DNA of 64,000 nucleotides from DAIDKA01 sp035487155 (GCA_035487155.1 DATHMK010000018.1:19354-83353); one strand, 5' to 3'; positions 8,637 through 17,202 are shown, counted from the stretch's first letter. The notes: generated by a model not told the origin, from the letters alone. A program made the numbers and translations.

Positions 8637-10213
8637 GTCGGACGGCCGTCATCGTCGGCGCGGGCCCCGCGGGTCTGACCGCGGCCTACGAGCTGCAGCG
8701 CAACTCGGATGTGCGGCCGCTGGTGTTTGAGATGGGCGATCAGGTCGGTGGCATCTCCCGCACCATCAACTACCGCGGCAACCGCATGGATCTGGGCGGC
8801 CATCGCTTCTTCTCCAAATCCGATTGGGTCATGAACTGGTGGCAGTCGATGCTGCCGGTCGCGGCGACTGCGCAGGACGTGGGCGCGGATGCGGCCGCCC
8901 TGCGTCTGGCGTACCAGGGCGCGGCGCGCGACTTCACCCCGAACGCCCTCGCCGCGGCGCACCGCGATGAAGTCATGCTGGTGCGCAGCCGCCTGTCACG
9001 CATCTTCTATCGGCGCCGCTTCTTCGCCTATCCGCTCAAATTGAACCTGGCAACCCTGGGCAACCTCGGGGCGGCTTACACGGCGGCCATTGGCGCCAGC
9101 TATCTGGCCGCACGCCTGAACCCGCGGCGCCCCGAACTGACGCTGGAGGACTTCCTGGTCAATCGCTTCGGCGACACCCTGTATCGCACCTTCTTCAAGG
9201 ATTACACCGAGAAAGTCTGGGGAGTTCCCTGCGCACAGATCTCCGCGGAGTGGGGCGCACAGCGCATCAAGGGCCTGTCCATCAGCAAGGCGATCGCGCA
9301 TGCACTGGCCAAGCCTTTTCGCGGCCGCGATACCGCCCAGAAGTCCACCGAGACCAGTCTCGTGGAACGCTTCCTGTATCCCAAGCTGGGACCCGGACAG
9401 ATGTGGGAGCATGTGGCCGCGCGCGTGGTGGCGGCCGGCGGGGAAGTGCATCTGCAACACCGCGTGGTGGGACTTCAGCGTCAGGGCCAGCGCATCACCG
9501 CGGTGGACGTATGCAATGCGGCCAGCGGTGAAGTACGGCAGGTCCCCTGCGATCAGCTGATCTCCACCATGCCGGTCAAGGAGCTCGCGGCCCTGTTGCA
9601 GCCGCAGGATCCGCAGGTGCTGCGAATCGCCGCGCAGCTGCCCTACCGGGATTTCATCACCGCCGGGCTGCTGGTGCGACGCATGGCCGGCGGCCCGGGG
9701 GCCGCAGCCAATGGCATGCCCCCGGACAATTGGATCTATATCCAGGAACCGGATGTGAAGCTGGGACGCCTGCAGGTGTTCAACAACTGGAGCCCGGCGC
9801 TGGTGGCCGACCCCGCCACCATCTGGCTGGGACTGGAGTACTTCTGCGCCGAAGGGGATGCCCTGTGGAGCATGGCCGATGGCGCCTTCCTGAGCTTTGC
9901 CGCCGCGGAGCTGGCCAAGATCGGCATGATTGCGCCGCAGGACGTACTGGACGGTACGGTGGTCAGAGTACCCAAGGCCTACCCGGCCTATTTCGGGGTC
10001 TATAGCGAGATCGGCAGGGTGCGCGACTGGCTGGACAGCTTCCCGAATCTGTACCCGGTGGGCCGCAATGGCATGCACCGGTACAACAACCAGGACCATT
10101 CGATGCTGGCCGCCAAGGCCGCGGTTGAGGCCATTGTCAGGGGCAGTGCCGACAAGTCGGCCCTGTGGGCGGTGAATGTGGAGGAGGAGTATCACGAGTC
10201 GACCCGCAAGTGA
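8633..10213 (+). CDS. FAD-dependent oxidoreductase, UDP-galactopyranose-mutase-like
   Basis: 526 residues. The N-terminal dinucleotide-binding motif GAGPAGL is at 9-15, followed by an acidic residue in VFEMGDQVGG and the segment GGHRFFSK at 55-62, shared by amine-oxidase, protoporphyrinogen-oxidase and UDP-galactopyranose-mutase folds. Related proteins occur in cell-surface glycan clusters beside GtrA and glycosyltransferases, but their reaction is often not established. Candidates are a sugar ring contraction or a lipid-linked sugar oxidation; I cannot choose. It ends the glycan cluster. A small inverted repeat overlaps its stop. Confidence 0.75.
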   Translation: MSRTAVIVGAGPAGLTAAYELQRNSDVRPLVFEMGDQVGGISRTINYRGNRMDLGGHRFFSKSDWVMNWWQSMLPVAATAQDVGADAAALRLAYQGAARDFTPNALAAAHRDEVMLVRSRLSRIFYRRRFFAYPLKLNLATLGNLGAAYTAAIGASYLAARLNPRRPELTLEDFLVNRFGDTLYRTFFKDYTEKVWGVPCAQISAEWGAQRIKGLSISKAIAHALAKPFRGRDTAQKSTETSLVERFLYPKLGPGQMWEHVAARVVAAGGEVHLQHRVVGLQRQGQRITAVDVCNAASGEVRQVPCDQLISTMPVKELAALLQPQDPQVLRIAAQLPYRDFITAGLLVRRMAGGPGAAANGMPPDNWIYIQEPDVKLGRLQVFNNWSPALVADPATIWLGLEYFCAEGDALWSMADGAFLSFAAAELAKIGMIAPQDVLDGTVVRVPKAYPAYFGVYSEIGRVRDWLDSFPNLYPVGRNGMHRYNNQDHSMLAAKAAVEAIVRGSADKSALWAVNVEEEYHESTRK

Positions 10214-10226
10214 CGCACCGCGTCAC
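10210..10226. repeat. Inverted repeat over the stop of the flavoprotein gene
   Basis: GTGACG and CGTCAC (6-bp arms, 5-nt loop CACCG) overlap the TGA stop. No T-run follows, so it is a weak terminator candidate at best. The rest of the gap to pilA holds the sigma-54 promoter and a stray TATAAT at 10311. Confidence 0.4.
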
Positions 10227-10344
10227 TATGTGACGTCGTAGCGGACCTGCGTCGTCATCTGCTGACGATGTTAGGTCAAGAACCCGGCCTTGCGATATCC
10301 CGTAATCTTTTATAATTCAATTGGTTACAGGCGTTGATAGGGTC

Positions 10345-10360
10345 TGGCACGCAGCTTGCT
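10345..10360 (+). promoter_or_regulatory. Sigma-54 (RpoN) promoter of pilA
   Basis: The sequence TGGCACGCAGCTTGCT matches the sigma-54 consensus (TGGCAC-N5-TTGCW) fully. The invariant GG (10346-10347) and GC (10358-10359) are exactly ten bases apart. It lies 68 bp upstream of the pilA ATG, giving a predicted start near 10371 and a leader of about 58 nt. In Pseudomonas and many relatives pilA is read by RpoN with the PilS-PilR two-component system; rpoN is in this same window. No PilR site was identified with confidence. Confidence 0.92.
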
Positions 10361-10428
10361 CCTCTCCGCTGCGACGGCGGGATAGCGCCGCGCCCAGATT
10401 CCCATCAAAGCTTCAGGAGAGAGTTCAC

Positions 10429-10935
10429 ATGAAGTCCACGCAGAAGGGTTTTACCCTCATCGAATTGATGATCGTCGTCGCGATCATCGGCATCCTCGCG
10501 GCCATCGCGATTCCGGCCTACCAGGACTACACCATCCGTGCCCAGGTGACGGAAGGCGAGAACCTGGCCAGCTCGGTTGAGACTGGCATCGCCGAGTACT
10601 TCGCCAACACGGGCTCCTGGCCTGCGGACCTGTCGACCGCCGGCATCAGCTCCTCGCCCCAGGGCAAGTACGTCACTGCCATTACGGTGACGACCGGCCT
10701 GATCACGATCACCTACGGCAACCAGGCCAATGCGAACCTGGTCAGCTCGGGTGCCAACCTGGGCATTCAGCCGCGTCTGAGCCCGAACAACGACGTGGTG
10801 TGGCTGTGTGGCCGCAACACGGGTGGTTCAGGCATAACGCTGAGCGATCCGACCACGGGCGCCGCCGGCAGCGCCACCAGCGCCACCACGGTGCTGGACA
10901 AGTACCTGCCGCAGAGCTGCCGCACGCAGGGCTAG
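10429..10935 (+). CDS. pilA: Type IV major pilin PilA
   Basis: A 168-residue type IVa prepilin. The short leader MKSTQKG is followed by the cleavage site G7/F8 and the conserved FTLIELMIVVAIIGILAAIA helix with Glu at mature position 5. The rest is a globular head with a Cys pair (C127 and C164) that should close the D-loop by a disulfide. Upstream are AGGAGA (10415-10420) eight bases from the ATG and a perfect sigma-54 promoter; a strong terminator follows. PilD (same cluster) would cleave and N-methylate it, and PilB/PilC assemble it. The head is rich in Ser/Thr/Gly, as in glycosylated pilins, but glycosylation is not shown. Confidence 0.95.
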   Translation: MKSTQKGFTLIELMIVVAIIGILAAIAIPAYQDYTIRAQVTEGENLASSVETGIAEYFANTGSWPADLSTAGISSSPQGKYVTAITVTTGLITITYGNQANANLVSSGANLGIQPRLSPNNDVVWLCGRNTGGSGITLSDPTTGAAGSATSATTVLDKYLPQSCRTQG

Positions 10936-10976
10936 TCCTGAGACCTGACCCCGGCTCGAGCCCTGATCGAGCCACC

Positions 10977-11008
10977 AGAAGCCCCTCCCTCGAGGGGCTT
11001 CTTCTTTT
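10977..11008 (+). terminator. Rho-independent terminator after pilA
   Basis: An 11-bp perfect stem (AGAAGCCCCTC at 10977-10987 with 10992-11002), a 4-nt loop CCTC, then TCTTTT. It probably isolates the abundant pilA message from pilB. The rest of the pilA-pilB gap holds only weak promoter-like hexamers (TTGCCT-N16-TACACT at 11070-11097). Confidence 0.93.
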
Positions 11009-11142
11009 GCGAGACCAATCACGCAGCCACCCCGGACAGTTGTGCGAACATCGCCGGTAGATTTGACAATTGCCTAGCGTTACACGTCCGATACACTAGG
11101 CGCTGCTGCCTCGTGGCACCCAGGGTTGGTCAACGTAAGTCC

Positions 11143-12882
11143 ATGAATGAAAACGCCTCCTTAGCTACCAATACGCCCAGGACGGCGCTTGGCGGTCTGC
11201 CGCAGCGCCTGGTCCAGGACGGGGTCGTCGAAGAGGCGGCCATGATGGAGGCGCTGGCGGCCACCAAGGACGGCAGCAGCATCGTCACGCAGCTGGTGAA
11301 AAGCGGCGCCGCCAATGCCCGCGACATCGCCATCGCGGCCTCCAGCGAGTTCGGTGTACCGCTGTTTGACCTGGAAGCCAGCAACCTCGACCCGGAAACG
11401 GTGCGTCTGGTCAGTGAAAAGCTGCTGACCAAGCACCGGGTGCTGCCGGTCTTCAAGCGCGGCAAGCGGCTGTTCCTGGCGGTGGCCGACCCCACCAACC
11501 TGCATGCCATCGATGAGATCAAGTTCCAGACCGGCATGGGCGTGGAGGCCGTCGTCGTCGAGGACGACAAACTGCAGAAGGCCGTCGACAAGGCCGTCGA
11601 GCAGGCCGACAACCAGATGCCCGCCTTCAGCGAAGAAGAGGGCATGGACCTTGACTCCCTTGAGGTCACCAGCGGTGACGAGGGTCCCGAGGACAAGGTC
11701 ACCCGCGATGACGTCGAGGACGCTCCGATCGTCCGCTTCGTCAACAAGCTCATGCTCGATGCCATCCGTCGCGGCGCCTCGGATATCCATTTCGAGCCGT
11801 ACGAGAAGACCTACCGGGTGCGCTTCCGCATGGACGGCGTGCTGAAGGAAATCGCGCAGCCGCCGGTGCAGCTCGCCGGAAAGCTCGCGGCGCGCCTCAA
11901 GGTCATGTCGCGCCTGGACATCGCCGAACGGCGCGTCCCGCAGGACGGCCGCATCAAGATGCGCCTGTCCAAGAACCGCGCCATCGACTTCCGCGTCAGC
12001 TCCTGCCCGACGCTGTTCGGCGAAAAGATCGTGATGCGTATCCTGGATCCCTCCCAGGCGCAGCTGGGCATCGACGCGCTGGGCTACGAGCCCCGGCAGA
12101 AGGATCTGTACGTCAAGTACCTGGCAAAGCCCCAGGGCATGATCCTCGTCACCGGGCCCACCGGCAGCGGCAAGACCGTATCGCTGTACACGGGCCTTAA
12201 CATCCTCAACCGTGAAGACACCAATATCTCCACCGCCGAGGACCCTTCCGAAATCAATCTCCCGGGCGTCAACCAGGTCAACGTCAACCCCAAGGTGGGC
12301 CTGACGTTCGCGGCCGCGATGCGCGCGTTCCTGCGCCAGGACCCCGATGTCATCATGGTCGGCGAAATCCGCGACCTTGAGACCGCCGAAATCGCCATCA
12401 AGGCGGCGCAGACCGGACACCTGGTGCTCTCCACGCTGCACACCAACGATGCGCCGCAGACTCTGACGCGCCTCATCGACATGGGTGTCAAACCCTACGC
12501 CATCGCCACTTCGGTGAGCCTTATCATTGCCCAGCGGCTCGCCCGCCGGCTGTGCACCAACTGCAAGACGCCGCTGGACGTGCCGCGCGAGGCGCTGGTG
12601 AAGGAAGGCTTCCCGGCTGCCGACATCGAGACCGGGATGCGGCTGTTCGCCCCCAAGGGCTGCGCGAACTGTACGGATGGCTACAAGGGCCGTGTCGGCA
12701 TCTACCAGGTCATGCCGGTCACCGACACCATCGCCCGCCTGATTCTCGCCGGCGGCAGCGCCGTGGACATTGCCGATCAGTCTGCGAAGGAAGGCTTCTG
12801 GGATCTGCGCCGCTCGGGCCTGGAGAAGGTCAAGGCCGGGATGACCAGTCTGGAAGAGATCAACAGCGTCACCATCGAATGA
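11143..12882 (+). CDS. pilB: Type IV pilus assembly ATPase PilB
   Basis: 579 residues. An N-terminal MshEN/GspE-N domain (about 1-160) precedes the secretion ATPase domain with Walker A GPTGSGKT at 338-345, Asp/His boxes, and Walker B with GEIRD at about 407-411. Four cysteines (471, 474, 507, 510; CTNC and CANC) form the zinc site typical of PilB/GspE extension ATPases and absent from the retraction ATPase PilT. It powers pilin polymerisation at the inner-membrane platform. An in-frame start 30 bp upstream exists, but ATG 11143 fits the family. It is followed by pilC after 17 bp. Confidence 0.95.
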   Translation: MNENASLATNTPRTALGGLPQRLVQDGVVEEAAMMEALAATKDGSSIVTQLVKSGAANARDIAIAASSEFGVPLFDLEASNLDPETVRLVSEKLLTKHRVLPVFKRGKRLFLAVADPTNLHAIDEIKFQTGMGVEAVVVEDDKLQKAVDKAVEQADNQMPAFSEEEGMDLDSLEVTSGDEGPEDKVTRDDVEDAPIVRFVNKLMLDAIRRGASDIHFEPYEKTYRVRFRMDGVLKEIAQPPVQLAGKLAARLKVMSRLDIAERRVPQDGRIKMRLSKNRAIDFRVSSCPTLFGEKIVMRILDPSQAQLGIDALGYEPRQKDLYVKYLAKPQGMILVTGPTGSGKTVSLYTGLNILNREDTNISTAEDPSEINLPGVNQVNVNPKVGLTFAAAMRAFLRQDPDVIMVGEIRDLETAEIAIKAAQTGHLVLSTLHTNDAPQTLTRLIDMGVKPYAIATSVSLIIAQRLARRLCTNCKTPLDVPREALVKEGFPAADIETGMRLFAPKGCANCTDGYKGRVGIYQVMPVTDTIARLILAGGSAVDIADQSAKEGFWDLRRSGLEKVKAGMTSLEEINSVTIE

Positions 12883-12899
12883 CTTGCAGGAAGTAACGC

Positions 12900-14138
12900 A
12901 TGGCTCAGGCAGCAACCACCGCGACCGTCAAGAGCATCAAGCGGGATGTTCCCTTCACCTGGGAGGGCCGCGACAAGAAGGGCAACAAGGTCAAGGGCAA
13001 GAGCATTGCGCCGGATGAGGCCGCACTGCGCGCCGACCTGCGTCGTCAGGGCATCGCCGCTTCGCGCATCCGCAAGCAGTCCAGCGCCCTGAAGTCCGGC
13101 GGCAAGGTCAAGCCGCAGGACATCGCGGTGTTCATGCGCCAGCTTGCCACGATGCTGGCGGCCGGCATTCCGCTGGTGCAGGGCTTGGAAATCGTCGGCA
13201 GTGGTCACGACAAGCCCGCCGCGCAGAAGCTCATTCTGAGCATCAAGAGTGACATCGAGGCCGGCTCCGCGCTGCATGAGGCCCTGGCCCGATATCCGCT
13301 GTACTTCGACAAGCTGACGACCAATCTGGTGGAGGCCGGTGAGCACGCCGGCGCGCTGGAGAGCCTGCTGGACAAGATCGCGACCTACAAGGAAAAGACC
13401 GAGGCCCTCAAGAGCAAGGTCAAGAAGGCGCTGTTCTACCCCACGGCCGTGTTGGTGGTCGCCATCATCGTCACCATCATCCTGCTGATCTTCGTCATCC
13501 CGCAGTTTGAAAGTCTGTTCAAGGGTTTCGGTGCGGACCTGCCGGCGTTCACGCAGATGGTGATCAATCTGTCGCGCTTCGTGCAGGCCAAGGGCATCCT
13601 GCTGGCGATCGTGGTCGGCGGGGGCATCTATGCCTTCAGCTACTTCAAGAAGCGCTCACGGGCCATGCAGGAGTTCCTGGATCGCGCCATGCTGAAGTTC
13701 CCGATCATCGGCCCCATCCTCAACAAGTCCGCCATCGCGCGCTATGCACGCACCCTGGCGACCATGTTCTCCGCTGGCGTGCCGCTGGTGGAGGCATTGG
13801 AATCCGTGGCCGGCGCCTGCGGCAACATCGTGTATGAGAACGCGGTGCTGAAGATGCGCGAGGAAGTGGCCACCGGTCAGCGCCTGCAGCGCGCCATGGA
13901 AAATACCGGGCGTTTCCCCAACATGGTGGTGCAGATGATCGCCGTGGGCGAGGAGTCCGGCTCGCTCGATACCATGGCCGGCAAGGTCGCCTCCTTCTAC
14001 GAAGCCGAGGTCGACAACGCCGTGGATGCGATGTCGAGCCTGCTCGAGCCGCTGATCATGGCGGTGCTGGGCGTACTGGTCGGAAGCCTGGTCATCGCCA
14101 TGTACCTGCCCATCTTCAAGCTCGGTTCGGTGGTGTGA
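12900..14138 (+). CDS. pilC: Type IV pilus inner-membrane platform protein PilC
   Basis: 412 residues with two T2SSF domains in tandem (about 75-200 and 275-400), each with a cytoplasmic helix bundle ending in transmembrane helices (about 175-200, 230-250, 380-405). The motif AGIPLVQGLE recurs as AGVPLVEALE, showing the internal duplication. PilC forms the membrane platform that PilB rotates or drives. The length is normal for the family (about 400-410). A strong terminator follows. Confidence 0.95.
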   Translation: MAQAATTATVKSIKRDVPFTWEGRDKKGNKVKGKSIAPDEAALRADLRRQGIAASRIRKQSSALKSGGKVKPQDIAVFMRQLATMLAAGIPLVQGLEIVGSGHDKPAAQKLILSIKSDIEAGSALHEALARYPLYFDKLTTNLVEAGEHAGALESLLDKIATYKEKTEALKSKVKKALFYPTAVLVVAIIVTIILLIFVIPQFESLFKGFGADLPAFTQMVINLSRFVQAKGILLAIVVGGGIYAFSYFKKRSRAMQEFLDRAMLKFPIIGPILNKSAIARYARTLATMFSAGVPLVEALESVAGACGNIVYENAVLKMREEVATGQRLQRAMENTGRFPNMVVQMIAVGEESGSLDTMAGKVASFYEAEVDNAVDAMSSLLEPLIMAVLGVLVGSLVIAMYLPIFKLGSVV

Positions 14139-14172
14139 ACGCCCCGCGACGGCGAACCGAAAACCCTTCCCG

Positions 14173-14200
14173 ACGCCGCGCTTTGCGCGGCGTTTTCTTT
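14173..14200 (+). terminator. Rho-independent terminator between pilC and pilD
   Basis: A 9-bp perfect stem (ACGCCGCGC at 14173-14181 with 14185-14193), TTT loop, then a T-rich tail TTTCTTT. It lies only 19 bp before the pilD ATG, so pilD expression depends on read-through or on a promoter overlapping the hairpin. Confidence 0.85.
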
Positions 14201-14218
14201 GCTGGAGCCTGATCGCAT

Positions 14219-15121
14219 ATGGTGCTGCTCGATGCGCTGTCCGCATCTCCAACCTTCTTCATCATCGCGGTGGTGGTGCTGGGCCTGCTGGTCGGATCCT
14301 TCCTCAATGTGGTCATCTACCGCCTGCCGGTGATGCTGGAGCGGGAGTGGCAGCAGCAGTGCGCGCAGCTCGGCAACGAATCCGCCGCCGCCGCGCCCGC
14401 CCCGCCGCGCTTCAACCTCATCGTGCCGCGCTCGACCTGTCCCAAATGCAAGGCTCCGATCAGCGCGCTTGAGAACATCCCGGTCATCAGTTACCTCATG
14501 CTGCGCGGCCGCTGTGCGCGCTGCGCTGCGCCGATCAGTCCGCGCTATCCGCTGATCGAGGCCCTGACCGGCGTGCTCTCGGGGCTGGTCGCCTGGAAGT
14601 TCGGCTATGGCGCCGCGGCAGTGCCCGCGCTGGTGCTGACCTGGTTCCTGATCGCACTGACCTTCATCGATGTGGACACCCAGCTGCTGCCGGACTCCAT
14701 GACGCTGCCGCTGGTGTGGCTGGGAGTGGCCACCAGCGCCTTGCTGCCCACCGACTATCGCGCGAGCCTGCCGGTGAGCCTGCATGACAGCGTCATCGGC
14801 GCCATGGCCGGGTATCTGAGCCTGTGGGGCATCTATCACCTCTTCAAGCTGCTCACCGGCAAGGAGGGCATGGGGTACGGAGACTTCAAACTGCTCGCGG
14901 CCATCGGTGCCTTTCTCGGCTGGCGCATGCTGCTGCCCACGGCGCTGTGCGCCGCCGCAGTGGGCGCCGTGGTCGGCATCGTGATCCTGACGCTGCAGCG
15001 CAAGGGCCGCGGCGTCCCCATCGCCTTCGGCCCGTTCCTGTCCGCCGCGGGCTGGATCATGATGATGTGGGGCCGGGAGCTGCTGGATGGCTACCTGGGA
15101 CTGTTTGGCCTGCATGCATGA
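14219..15121 (+). CDS. pilD: Prepilin peptidase / N-methyltransferase PilD
   Basis: 300 residues, bifunctional: it cuts the prepilin leader and N-methylates the new N-terminal Phe. The cytoplasmic loop has the two CxxC pairs (C74/C77 and C99/C102) of the A24 family N-terminal domain. The aspartyl-protease motifs are FIDVD (about 150-153) and GYGDFK (Asp at 222). About eight transmembrane helices are predicted. It would process PilA from this cluster and any type II secretion pseudopilins. The stop overlaps the coaE start by 4 nt (ATGA). Confidence 0.95.
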   Translation: MVLLDALSASPTFFIIAVVVLGLLVGSFLNVVIYRLPVMLEREWQQQCAQLGNESAAAAPAPPRFNLIVPRSTCPKCKAPISALENIPVISYLMLRGRCARCAAPISPRYPLIEALTGVLSGLVAWKFGYGAAAVPALVLTWFLIALTFIDVDTQLLPDSMTLPLVWLGVATSALLPTDYRASLPVSLHDSVIGAMAGYLSLWGIYHLFKLLTGKEGMGYGDFKLLAAIGAFLGWRMLLPTALCAAAVGAVVGIVILTLQRKGRGVPIAFGPFLSAAGWIMMMWGRELLDGYLGLFGLHA

Positions 15122-15741
15122 ACCGTCCGCTGCAAATCGGTCTGACCGGCGGGATCGGCAGCGGCAAATCCACCGTCAGCGCGCTGTTTGCGGCCCTTGG
15201 CGTCCCCGTCATTGACACCGATCAGATCGCCCGGGACGTGGTGGCGCCGGGCACGCCGTTGCTGGCGCGGGTGCTGGCCCGTTTCGGCGCGCATCTGCTC
15301 AGCCCCGGCGGCGAACTGGACCGGCGGGCGCTGCGCGAGCGGGTCTTCGCCGATGCCGCGCAGCGCGCCGAGCTGGAGGCGCTCATGCACCCGGCCATCA
15401 TGGCCGAGCTTCGGCGGCGCGCGCAAAACGCCGGCGGCGCCTATCAGATACTGGTCATTCCGCTGCTGGTCGAGCAACAGCTGCGCAGCGCCGTCGACCG
15501 GGTGCTGCTGGTGGACTGCGCTGCGGACCTGCAGCTGCGGCGGGTGCAGGTCCGCGACGGCGTGACGCAGGCCCAGGCGCAGGCGGTGCTGGCCGCACAG
15601 GCCACGCGCATGGCGCGACTGTCGGCTGCCGACGACGTCATCCACAACGACGGCGACCTGCAGCAGCTGCGAGAACAGGTCGAAACCTTCCATACCCGCT
15701 ACGGCACTCTGGCGCGCGAGACCCCGCGTCAAGCACAATAG
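15118..15741 (+). CDS. coaE: Dephospho-CoA kinase
   Basis: 207 residues. It phosphorylates the ribose 3'-OH of dephospho-CoA, the last step of CoA synthesis. The P-loop GGIGSGKST is at 11-19, followed by DTDQIARDVV and the HPAI motif of the CoA-binding domain. The length is normal (about 200). ATG 15118 overlaps the pilD stop, so translation is probably coupled. The pilD-coaE-zapD-yacG order matches many gammaproteobacteria. Confidence 0.95.
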   Translation: MNRPLQIGLTGGIGSGKSTVSALFAALGVPVIDTDQIARDVVAPGTPLLARVLARFGAHLLSPGGELDRRALRERVFADAAQRAELEALMHPAIMAELRRRAQNAGGAYQILVIPLLVEQQLRSAVDRVLLVDCAADLQLRRVQVRDGVTQAQAQAVLAAQATRMARLSAADDVIHNDGDLQQLREQVETFHTRYGTLARETPRQAQ

Positions 15742-15745
15742 CGCA

Positions 15746-16561
15746 ATGAGTGAAGCCCAACAGCAGATGGCACAGCCGCTGGTCGACGCCGCCGAGGGGA
15801 TCATCGTCTATGAGCAGCCGCTCAATGAGCGGATGCGCACCTTCATGCGGCTGGATTTCCTGTACAACCAGGCGCTGTACCAGAGCGAGATAGCCACCGC
15901 CTCCAGCGCCCGGGCGGCCATGACCGGATTGCTGGACATCCTGTCCATCACCACGCGCAGCGACATGCGCTCGGATGCGCTGAAGGAACTGGAGCGCCAC
16001 CTCGCCCATCTCAACGAGTTCCAATCACGGCCGGGAGTGGATGCGGCGCGGCTCAAGACCATCATCGCCAATCTCGGGCGCCTGCGCGGTGAGCTGCTCA
16101 ACGCCGGTTCAGCCTTCCTGCAGCCCATCCGCGACTCCGAATTCCTCAACTCGATCAAGCTGCGCAGCGCCATTCCCGGGGGCACCTGCGAATTCGACCT
16201 GCCGGAGTACTTCTGCTGGCTGAATCAGCCCGCCGAGGCGCGCATGGGCGCCTTTGGCGAATGGCTGGGGCTGCTGCGGCCGCTGTGCGATGCCATCGCC
16301 GAGCTCTTGTGGCTGACCCGCCAGGCCGGTCGCAGTCGCCAGGAAATCGCCAAGGGCGGGGTGTTCATGATCGGTTTCGACCGCGACGCGCCGGCCCAGC
16401 TGCTGCGCATCGCGCTGCCCGTCGAAGAGTGCCTGTTTCCGGAGATCAGCGGCGGCGGCCAGCACCGCTGCAACGTGCGCTTCCTTAAGTGGAACGGTCT
16501 GGGGGCGCGCCCGACGCCGATCGAAGAGGACGTGCCGTTCACGCTGACCATCTGCGCCTGA
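15746..16561 (+). CDS. zapD: Cell division protein ZapD (FtsZ-associated)
   Basis: 271 residues of the DUF1342/YacF family: an N-terminal alpha-helical part beginning IIVYEQPLNERMRTFMRLDFLY and a C-terminal beta domain (about 180-271). ZapD crosslinks FtsZ filaments at the Z ring in the cytoplasm. The gene follows coaE by 4 bp and precedes yacG, the standard order. E. coli ZapD is 247 residues, so this one is slightly longer. Confidence 0.93.
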   Translation: MSEAQQQMAQPLVDAAEGIIVYEQPLNERMRTFMRLDFLYNQALYQSEIATASSARAAMTGLLDILSITTRSDMRSDALKELERHLAHLNEFQSRPGVDAARLKTIIANLGRLRGELLNAGSAFLQPIRDSEFLNSIKLRSAIPGGTCEFDLPEYFCWLNQPAEARMGAFGEWLGLLRPLCDAIAELLWLTRQAGRSRQEIAKGGVFMIGFDRDAPAQLLRIALPVEECLFPEISGGGQHRCNVRFLKWNGLGARPTPIEEDVPFTLTICA

Positions 16562-16585
16562 GCCGCCGCAGCGCCCCTCACCCCC

Positions 16586-16774
16586 ATGCCCGCCACGGTG
16601 AAGTGCCCGACCTGCGGCCGCAGCATCGAATGGTCGGATCAGTCCCCGTTCCGGCCGTTCTGCAGCGACCGCTGCCGGGTCATCGATCTGGGCGCCTGGC
16701 TGACCGAAAAACACGCCATCCCGAGCGATGACACCGAAGCTGCGCCGAAGGCACCGGAGGAGCCGTTCGAGTGA
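16586..16774 (+). CDS. yacG: DNA gyrase inhibitor YacG (zinc protein)
   Basis: 62 residues with a C2-C2 zinc site: CPTC (C7, C10) and C26/C30 in FCSDRC, then the family's DLGAWLTE segment. YacG binds GyrB and blocks DNA binding by gyrase. It ends the rightward group; the next gene faces it, with 7 bp between stops. No terminator hairpin is visible there. Confidence 0.93.
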   Translation: MPATVKCPTCGRSIEWSDQSPFRPFCSDRCRVIDLGAWLTEKHAIPSDDTEAAPKAPEEPFE

Positions 16775-16781
16775 TGAGTCC

Positions 16782-17171
16782 TTAGGGGAACTTGATCTTG
16801 CCGCCGGGGGCGGGACCTGCCGCCATGGCACCGGCGTCGGGCACCACGATGCGCGAGGCCTGCTCACGCCGCATTTCGCGGGCTTCCTCGATGGCCTCAT
16901 CCAGCGCCTGTTTGACCGCTTCGGGAAACCTGTCCAGCGCTTCCTGCAGGGTGGCGGCCTCGATATCGAACCCCAGCGGCAGCACCCCGCCGGGCGTCAG
17001 CAACTGCGTCTGTCCGGAAAACAGCACGGCACGCGCCGTATCCACCGCGCCCTCGGCGGTCACCGGCGTCAGACGCCGCAGCGTTCCGGCACGCCGATCG
17101 GTGAAGATCTCCTCGCGGTAGAGGCTGGAGGCGTCAAGTTTGATTTCCGGAAGCTCGGGTTGCTGGGCCAT
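16782..17171 (-). CDS. Hypothetical protein, 129 residues
   Basis: I do not recognise this family. The protein is soluble, with no signal peptide, cysteines or obvious nucleotide motif. The middle (VDTARAVLFSGQTQLLTPGG) looks like beta strands, followed by a charged amphipathic helix (about 78-103, rich in Glu, Ala and Arg) and a Pro/Gly-rich tail ending KIKFP. Its third-position GC fits its neighbours, and it lies between mutT (31 bp upstream) and the convergent yacG, so it reads as a real gene. A longer in-frame start exists inside mutT but looks like shadow. Function cannot be proposed. Confidence 0.65.
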   Translation of the reverse strand: MAQQPELPEIKLDASSLYREEIFTDRRAGTLRRLTPVTAEGAVDTARAVLFSGQTQLLTPGGVLPLGFDIEAATLQEALDRFPEAVKQALDEAIEEAREMRREQASRIVVPDAGAMAAGPAPGGKIKFP

Positions 17172-17202
17172 GTGGATCACTCGGTGTCGGAACTGTGTTG
17201 GG

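Noticed and set aside
10311..10316. TATAAT upstream of pilA as a sigma-70 promoter
   Set aside because: The best -35 (TTGCGA) is only 15 bp away, and the sigma-54 element just downstream is a far better match.
11063..11068. TTGACA upstream of pilB as a -35 box
   Set aside because: No -10 hexamer lies at 16-18 bp; the nearest (TACACT) is 23 bp away.
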